This document shows positions 59,093 through 64,000 of a stretch of DNA of 64,000 nucleotides, one piece after another. The position numbers and the translations under genes are program-made. Below the pieces are notes generated by a model. It did not search any database. It had not been told where the DNA came from and saw only the letters and a program-made list of their open reading frames with translations. The stretch spans positions 62,001-126,000 of the forward strand of contig NZ_JBFOKR010000012.1 in assembly GCF_047246645.1 (NCBI RefSeq), read 5' to 3'. The first letter of the stretch is position 1. Each line of letters begins with the position of its first letter. Source of the stretch: Ferdinandcohnia sp047246645 (GTDB taxonomy: Bacteria > Bacillota > Bacilli > Bacillales > Bacillaceae_L).

Positions 59093-59106
59093 CGAACTTA
59101 TGTTTG
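59093..59106. promoter_or_regulatory. LexA box 3
   Basis: CGAACTTATGTTTG, a CGAAC-N4-GTTTG match; nearest to lexA. Confidence 0.8.
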
Positions 59107-59241
59107 TATTTTTTTATATTGCATGCTATAATCTTTGTAAAGTTACTGTTAGGAACAAGCCTTTGATACTAAGCTTTACATAAGGCTTTGAACGAATATA
59201 CAAATACATACAATTTAAGGCGGAGCGAGGGGTTGAATAGT

Positions 59242-59865
59242 ATGATAAAACTGTCAAAAAGACAACAAGACATTTTAAACTACATAAAAGAAGAAGTAAG
59301 ACTAAAAGGTTATCCACCTTCTGTTAGAGAAATTGGCGAGGCAGTAGGTCTAGCTTCCAGTTCAACAGTACATGGGCATTTGGCTAGACTTGAAAGCAAA
59401 GGATTAATTAGAAGAGATCCTACAAAACCTCGTGCTATTGAAATCCTCCATGAGGATGAGTCACAATCAATACCGACAAGTAAAGTTATTAATGTTCCAG
59501 TAATCGGTAAAGTTACTGCTGGACAACCTATTACAGCAGTTGAAAACATTGAAGAATATTTTCCATTACCAGATCGTTTTGCTGCTCATGATGATCAAAT
59601 ATTCATGTTGGAAATCATGGGTGACAGTATGATTGAAGCAGGCATATTAGACGGAGACTTAGTAATTGTTAGACAACAACAATCAGCAAATAATGGTGAT
59701 ATCGTTGTCGCTATGACAGAGGACGATGAAGCAACAGTAAAGCGCTTCTTTAAAGAAAAAGACCACATTCGCTTACAACCTGAAAATTCAATGCTTGAAC
59801 CCATTATCTTAAAAAATGTATCCATCCTTGGTAAGGTTATCGGGGTATATAGAACAGTACATTAA
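59242..59865 (+). CDS. lexA: SOS repressor LexA
   Basis: 207 residues. Winged HTH (about 1-65; SVREIGEAVGLASSSTVHGHL), self-cleavage site Ala93-Gly94 (VTAGQP), catalytic Ser129 (MGDSM) and Lys167 (EATVKR). Represses SOS genes and its own gene until RecA-stimulated cleavage. Start at ATG 59242 (MIKLSKRQQDIL), the family start, nine bases after AGGGG; longer frames upstream lack a signal. Divergent from the micropeptide gene. Confidence 0.97.
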   Translation: MIKLSKRQQDILNYIKEEVRLKGYPPSVREIGEAVGLASSSTVHGHLARLESKGLIRRDPTKPRAIEILHEDESQSIPTSKVINVPVIGKVTAGQPITAVENIEEYFPLPDRFAAHDDQIFMLEIMGDSMIEAGILDGDLVIVRQQQSANNGDIVVAMTEDDEATVKRFFKEKDHIRLQPENSMLEPIILKNVSILGKVIGVYRTVH

Positions 59866-59870
59866 ATTGT

Positions 59871-59902
59871 AAAGGCCACTTCATTTGAAGTGGCTTTTTT
59901 TC
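59871..59902 (+). terminator. Rho-independent terminator of lexA
   Basis: GCCACTTCA / TGAAGTGGC with a two-base TT loop (opening to a larger loop in RNA), then seven T residues. Confidence 0.9.
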
Positions 59903-59944
59903 TAATCTTGACTATCACAATATCACTAGTGATTTGGACTACAT

Positions 59945-59980
59945 AAAAACCCTTGAAGCATATAGCACCAAGGGTTTTAA
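59945..59980 (-). terminator. Rho-independent terminator of glnRA
   Basis: AAAACCCTTG / CAAGGGTTTT stem (59946-59955 with 59969-59978), just past the glnA stop. Confidence 0.88.
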
Positions 59981-59983
59981 ATC

Positions 59984-61318
59984 TTAATATATAGACATAT
60001 ATTGCTCACGTTCCCAAGGATGAACTTGTGTACGGAACATATCCCATTCAATTTCTTTTGCTTCTACAAAGTGTTCGAACAAATGTTCCCCAAGTGCATT
60101 GACAAGCACTTCATCCGTTTTTAATAGATCTAACGCTTGAGCTAAAGTCGCTGGTAAATCCACAATTCCAGCTTCTAGACGCTCTGCCTTATTCATTACA
60201 TAGATGTTACGATCAACCGGAGCCGGCGGTGTAAGGTTGTTCTTTATTCCATCAAGACCAGCAGCAAGTAAAACTGCCATTGCCATATATGGGTTTGCAG
60301 CAGGGTCAACACTACGCACCTCAACACGTGTACTTAATCCGCGTGAAGCAGGAATACGGATAAGCGGACTTCTATTTTGAGCAGACCAAGCTACATAACA
60401 AGGAGCTTCATAACCAGGCACTAATCGTTTATATGAATTAACAGTTGGGTTTGTAACTGCAGTGAAATTAGGAGCATGCTTTAAAATTCCGGCAATAAAG
60501 TTCTTAGCTGTTTCACTTAATTGCAGTTCTCCACTTGGGTCAAAAAATGCATTTTCACTACCTTTGAATAATGAAACGTTACAGTGCATACCTGAACCAT
60601 TTACTCCAAACAAAGGCTTAGGCATAAATGTAGCATGTAGACCGTGTTTGCGAGCAATTGTTTTTACAACTAACTTAAATGTTTGAATCTCGTCGCAAGC
60701 CTTTAGTGCATTTTCATATTTAAAGTCAATCTCATGCTGACCAGGCGCAACCTCATGGTGAGATGCTTCAATTTCAAAGCCCATTTCTTCTAACTCCAAT
60801 ACGATATCCCGGCGACAGTTTTCACCTAGATCTGTAGGGGCTAAATCAAAATATCCACCGTTATCATTTAACTCAAGAGTTGGTTCTCCCTTTTCATCTA
60901 GTTTAAATAAGAAGAACTCTGGCTCTGGCCCAAGGTTAAAGTCAGTAAATCCTAATTCTTCCATTTCTTTTAATACTCTTTTAAGATTATTACGAGGGTC
61001 ACCACTAAACGGAGTTCCGTCAGCATTGTGAATATCGCAAATTAAGCGAGCAACCTTACCTTTTTCTGCAGTCCACGGAAAGATAACCCAAGTATCTAAA
61101 TCTGGAAATAAGTACATATCGGACTCTTCAATACGAACAAATCCTTCAATTGAGGAACCATCAAACATCATTTTATTGCTCAATGCTTTTTCAAGTTGAC
61201 TTACAGGAATTTCAACGTTTTTAATTGTTCCTAAAATATCAGTAAACTGTAATCTTATAAACTTTACGTTTTCTTCACTAGCTAATCGAAAAATATCATC
61301 TTTTGAATACTTTGCCAT
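59984..61318 (-). CDS. glnA: Glutamine synthetase type I-alpha
   Basis: 444 residues, the GSI-alpha length of Firmicutes, which lack the adenylylation loop. MFDGSSIEGFVRIEESDM contains the Arg (about 62) used for feedback control; NGSGMHCNVS and KRLVPGYEAPCYVAWSAQNRSPLIRIP are substrate/ATP segments with the Glu flap. Makes glutamine from glutamate and ammonia; the feedback-inhibited form also controls TnrA and GlnR. Second gene of glnR-glnA. Confidence 0.97.
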   Translation of the reverse strand: MAKYSKDDIFRLASEENVKFIRLQFTDILGTIKNVEIPVSQLEKALSNKMMFDGSSIEGFVRIEESDMYLFPDLDTWVIFPWTAEKGKVARLICDIHNADGTPFSGDPRNNLKRVLKEMEELGFTDFNLGPEPEFFLFKLDEKGEPTLELNDNGGYFDLAPTDLGENCRRDIVLELEEMGFEIEASHHEVAPGQHEIDFKYENALKACDEIQTFKLVVKTIARKHGLHATFMPKPLFGVNGSGMHCNVSLFKGSENAFFDPSGELQLSETAKNFIAGILKHAPNFTAVTNPTVNSYKRLVPGYEAPCYVAWSAQNRSPLIRIPASRGLSTRVEVRSVDPAANPYMAMAVLLAAGLDGIKNNLTPPAPVDRNIYVMNKAERLEAGIVDLPATLAQALDLLKTDEVLVNALGEHLFEHFVEAKEIEWDMFRTQVHPWEREQYMSIY

Positions 61319-61369
61319 CTACATTTCCCCCTAAACAAAAATTAAAGTAATTTTTAATACCTAACATTC

Positions 61370-61771
61370 TTAATGGAAAAACCTTGACATATCACCTTGA
61401 CGCAAACTTGCTTGATTTTTAAATCTTCCTGCATGTAATAGCTCATTCCTCAGTAGTTTTCTCAGCTCAGAATCAGATAATTCCTGTTTTACAGGTTCGA
61501 CAGGTCTTTCTTCGTTAACAAGTTGAGTGTTTTGTACTGCGAAAATTTGTTTAATTCCAGCAAGATTAACCTTTTGTTCGATCAAACTCTTAATTTCAAG
61601 TAATCGGTCAACATCGTTGAATGAATAAAGTCTACGATTAGTTTCCGTTCTTGCTGGAGTAATCAAACCATTTTCTTCGTAATATCGGATTTGACGAGCT
61701 GACAACTCTGTTAGCTGCATTACAATTCCGATTGGAAAGAGCGGCATTGAACGTCTAACGTTGTCACTCAT
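61370..61771 (-). CDS. glnR: MerR-family nitrogen repressor GlnR
   Basis: 133 residues. Winged HTH (MQLTELSARQIRYYEENGLITPARTETNRRLYSFNDVDRLLEIKSLI, about 18-64), then a linker and a C-terminal tail (ELRKLLRNELLHAGRFKNQASLRQGDMSRFFH) that senses feedback-inhibited GlnA. Represses glnRA in nitrogen excess. AAGGAGG before the ATG; its operators lie just upstream. Confidence 0.96.
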   Translation of the reverse strand: MSDNVRRSMPLFPIGIVMQLTELSARQIRYYEENGLITPARTETNRRLYSFNDVDRLLEIKSLIEQKVNLAGIKQIFAVQNTQLVNEERPVEPVKQELSDSELRKLLRNELLHAGRFKNQASLRQGDMSRFFH

Positions 61772-61804
61772 TTTTTATCCTCCTTTTTCGCTATCGTTAA
61801 CCTT

Positions 61805-61833
61805 ATTCTAATTGATGTCAGATTATCTGTCAA
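61805..61833 (-). promoter_or_regulatory. glnRA sigma-A promoter
   Basis: On minus, perfect -35 TTGACA (61833-61828), 17-base spacer and -10 TAGAAT (61810-61805). Confidence 0.85.
61816..61832. promoter_or_regulatory. GlnR/TnrA box 2, overlapping the -35
   Basis: TGTCA-N7-TGTCA, one mismatch from TGTNA-N7-TNACA, covering the -35 hexamer. Confidence 0.65.
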
Positions 61834-61838
61834 CAACA

Positions 61839-61855
61839 TGTTAGAAAATATAACA
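61839..61855. promoter_or_regulatory. GlnR/TnrA box 1
   Basis: TGTTA-GAAAATA-TAACA, an exact TGTNA-N7-TNACA site just upstream of the -35. Confidence 0.85.
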
Positions 61856-61862
61856 TAAAAAA

Positions 61863-61895
61863 AATAAAACAGAGGAAATAATAATTCCTCTGTCT
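61863..61895 (-). terminator. Rho-independent terminator of ynbB
   Basis: CAGAGGAA / TTCCTCTG stem with A-rich plus side (U-rich transcript). Confidence 0.85.
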
Positions 61896-63163
61896 TAAAG
61901 TGAGATTAGATTTTTGGCTACTAAACGGTTCAATGCAAGGCAAATCGCGATCTTTACATGTGAATAGGTAAGTCCCCCCTGAACATATGCAACATAAGGC
62001 GGTCTGGTTGGACCATCTGCAGTTAATTCGATACTCGCACCCTGAATAAACGTACCAGCAGCCATAATCACATCATCCTCGTATCCAGGCATATAGCTTG
62101 GATAAGGAGTAACATGTGAGTTTACAGGGGAAGCAAATTGTATCGCCTGACAAAATGCAACCATCATATCTTTATTATCAAATTGTACTGATTGAATTAA
62201 GTCTGTACGAACGCTATCCCATCTTGGTTGAGTATGCAAACCAATTTTCTCCAGGATTGCAGCTGTAAATACAGCCCCCTTTAGCGCTTGTCCTACTACA
62301 TGAGGTGCAAGAAAAAGACCTTGATACATCTCTTGCAAAGTATATAAGGACGCACCCGCTTCTGCCCCGATACCTGGTGAAGTCATTCGATAAGAGCAAG
62401 CTTCAACAAATTCCTTTTTTCCTACGATATAACCCCCCGTTTTCGCAAGCCCACCACCTGGGTTTTTAATTAAGGAGCCTGCAATTAGGTCTGCGCCAAC
62501 ATGACAGGGTTCAAGTTGCTCAACAAATTCTCCATAACAGTTATCAACAAACACAACTACATCAGGCTTAATTTCTTTTACAAAGTCAATCATTTCTTTT
62601 ATCTCTGCTACTGTGAAAGAGGGTCTAGTTGCATATCCCTTGGAACGCTGGATACCAATCATTTTTGTCCCTTCATGAATCGCTTTGCCAATTGCTTCGA
62701 AGTCAGGCATACCCTTTGAAGTTAAGTTAACAGTATTATATCCAATATTAAATTCTTTAAGAGAACCGTTTCCACTCCCACGTATTCCAACAATTTCCTC
62801 TAATGTATCATACGGTTTTCCTGTAATATATAAAAGTTCATCACTTGGTCGTAATATACCAAATAGAGCGATCGATATCGCATGAGTTCCTGATATAATT
62901 TGAGATCGCACAAGCGCAGCCTCACCACCAAATACATTAGCATATACGGCCTCTAAAGTATCTCTACCCATGTCGTCATAACCATAGCCTGTTGATGGAA
63001 TAAAATGAGAATCACTAACCTTATTTTCTTGAAAGCTTTTTAATACACGAAATTGGTTATAATCAATCGTTTTATCAATTTGTTCGTGAATTGGTTTTAT
63101 TTGATTTTCAATCTCTTCAACTAGTAAAGAAATCTCTTTACCATATTCTAAGTCTCTATACAT
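61895..63163 (-). CDS. ynbB: PLP-dependent aluminium-resistance / methionine gamma-lyase family protein YnbB
   Basis: 422 residues. Fold-type I PLP enzyme: STGYGYDDMGRDTLE near the start, VVVFVDNCYGEF with the PLP Asp, and the Schiff-base Lys in AGSLIKNPGGGLA. Related to Cys/Met metabolism lyases; the physiological substrate is not settled. Twelve bases downstream of hflX stop, likely cotranscribed with it, as B. subtilis ynbA-ynbB. Confidence 0.93.
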   Translation of the reverse strand: MYRDLEYGKEISLLVEEIENQIKPIHEQIDKTIDYNQFRVLKSFQENKVSDSHFIPSTGYGYDDMGRDTLEAVYANVFGGEAALVRSQIISGTHAISIALFGILRPSDELLYITGKPYDTLEEIVGIRGSGNGSLKEFNIGYNTVNLTSKGMPDFEAIGKAIHEGTKMIGIQRSKGYATRPSFTVAEIKEMIDFVKEIKPDVVVFVDNCYGEFVEQLEPCHVGADLIAGSLIKNPGGGLAKTGGYIVGKKEFVEACSYRMTSPGIGAEAGASLYTLQEMYQGLFLAPHVVGQALKGAVFTAAILEKIGLHTQPRWDSVRTDLIQSVQFDNKDMMVAFCQAIQFASPVNSHVTPYPSYMPGYEDDVIMAAGTFIQGASIELTADGPTRPPYVAYVQGGLTYSHVKIAICLALNRLVAKNLISL

Positions 63164-63174
63164 ACGTTTCCCCT

Positions 63175-64000
63175 TTATGAATAAAAATCTCGTAGTTGTC
63201 CTGATAAAGAATGGTTTTTAAATATATAACCTGTACAATCATACTTTTCAGATTCTTCATTATAGCGTAGCTCTTTTAATATAGTCTCTTGCTTCAAATG
63301 TGCTAATATCCGACCTTCTGAGCTTGGAAGTGAAACCTGGTATTCATCCATTTCGTCAATCATTGTATCTTCAATCATCGTTTTTATCTGCAATAAATCA
63401 TTCTCTACAAAAGCACTCACTAGTAAAGATGCTGATTTTGATGAAGGAACGAAATCTGAATGCACTTTATCCTTCTTATTATAGATTGTCAAAATTGGAA
63501 TTGACTCAACATTCAGTTCATCGAGTAGTTTATACACCGTTTGTTCATGATTGAAATAGTCCGGATTTGCCGAGTCAACAACATGCAAAATTAAATCTGC
63601 TTCTTTCACCTCTTCTAAAGTCGAACGAAAAGCAGCTATTAATGATGTTGGTAAGTCCTGTATAAACCCAACTGTATCTGTTAAAAGTGTTGTTAACCCA
63701 CATGGTAATATCATTTTTCTCGTCATGGGATCAAGAGTTGCAAACAGTAAATTTTCTTCAAAGGAATCGGCCTCAGTTAGTCTATTAAAAAGTGTAGACT
63801 TACCAGCATTTGTGTAACCTACCAACGCAATTTGGTACGTATTATTCTTCTTTCTTCGTTCACGATACCGCTCGCGATGTTGAACAATAACAGATAATTG
63901 ACCTTTAATGTCATCAACTCGTTTATGTATATGTCTTCGATCCGTTTCTAACTTTGTCTCACCCGGTCCCCTAGTTCCTATTCCGCCTCCTAATCTGGAT
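63175..64000 (-). CDS. hflX: GTPase HflX, C-terminal part (5-prime end outside the window)
   Basis: The frame runs off the right edge. Entering from the edge it reads SRLGGGIGTRGPGETKLE, the HflX glycine-rich linker, then a coiled-coil region (RHIHKRVDDIKGQL...), then the GTPase domain with VGYTNAGKST (G1), DTVGFI (G3) and NKKDKV (G4). HflX binds the 50S subunit and rescues stalled or heat-damaged ribosomes. Upstream of ynbB. B. subtilis name ynbA. Confidence 0.95.
   Translation of the reverse strand, partial: SRLGGGIGTRGPGETKLETDRRHIHKRVDDIKGQLSVIVQHRERYRERRKKNNTYQIALVGYTNAGKSTLFNRLTEADSFEENLLFATLDPMTRKMILPCGLTTLLTDTVGFIQDLPTSLIAAFRSTLEEVKEADLILHVVDSANPDYFNHEQTVYKLLDELNVESIPILTIYNKKDKVHSDFVPSSKSASLLVSAFVENDLLQIKTMIEDTMIDEMDEYQVSLPSSEGRILAHLKQETILKELRYNEESEKYDCTGYIFKNHSLSGQLRDFYS

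Overview
This window comes from the chromosome of a low-GC, endospore-forming Bacillaceae bacterium. The gene order from about 26.5 kb to the right end follows the Bacillus subtilis block parC-parE, yneT, plsY, yneR, yneP, tlp-sspN, yneN, citB, sspO-sspP, cotM, yneK, the ccd genes, yneF, sirA, tkt, ynzC, lexA, glnA-glnR, ynbB and hflX. Several genes are only expected in spore formers: tlp, sspN, sspO, sspP, cotM, sirA and a Spo0E-type phosphatase. The species is not B. subtilis: it has a SelA, a CueP, a Suv3-like helicase and GC-rich repeat elements placed between the conserved genes. I see no rRNA, tRNA, CRISPR array, intact insertion sequence or prophage.

Region by region. 1-5.1 kb: the end of glgD, glgA, a short-chain dehydrogenase with three tiny ORFs around it, a membrane protein and a secreted GH18 hydrolase. 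5.3-12.0 kb: two large helicases (Suv3-like and SNF2/SWIM) flanking a LysE-type exporter. 12-25.2 kb: an accessory stretch of small single-gene units, each with its own terminator: NTF2-like protein, GNAT, CueP, a tandem c-subunit-like proteolipid, NhaC, an esterase, an EamA permease, an MFS permease, a double ribbon-helix-helix protein and an AlaX editing protein. It also holds four decayed genes: a phosphotransferase remnant, a DinB remnant, a DUF3052/YdeI-type gene split by a CTAG duplication, and a frameshifted LAGLIDADG homing endonuclease. 25.3-64 kb: the conserved core listed above, with accessory additions (S9 peptidase, CapA-like protein, second GH18 protein, SelA, SpoIID/LytB-domain protein, heterodimeric ABC exporter).

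Regulation visible in the sequence: a glnRA promoter with two GlnR/TnrA-type boxes; a citB promoter with an exact ATAA-N7-TTAT CcpC dyad near -66; three LexA boxes between lexA and a divergent 28-residue membrane peptide that occupies the place of yneA; and candidate Spo0A boxes upstream of sirA. Rho-independent terminators close most units.

The most unusual structure is a family of GC-rich repeats at about 5.2, 38.6-39.1, 41.3-41.5 and 51.2-51.4 kb. They are chains of hairpins with a common TCCTGT loop, and the outer stems differ between copies by compensatory changes on both sides. One copy is nested in a second repeat type bounded by an 8-bp inverted repeat; another is flanked by a perfect 14-bp direct repeat and lies between the citB stop codon and its terminator. 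Also notable are the LexA-flanked micropeptide and the double c-subunit-like protein.
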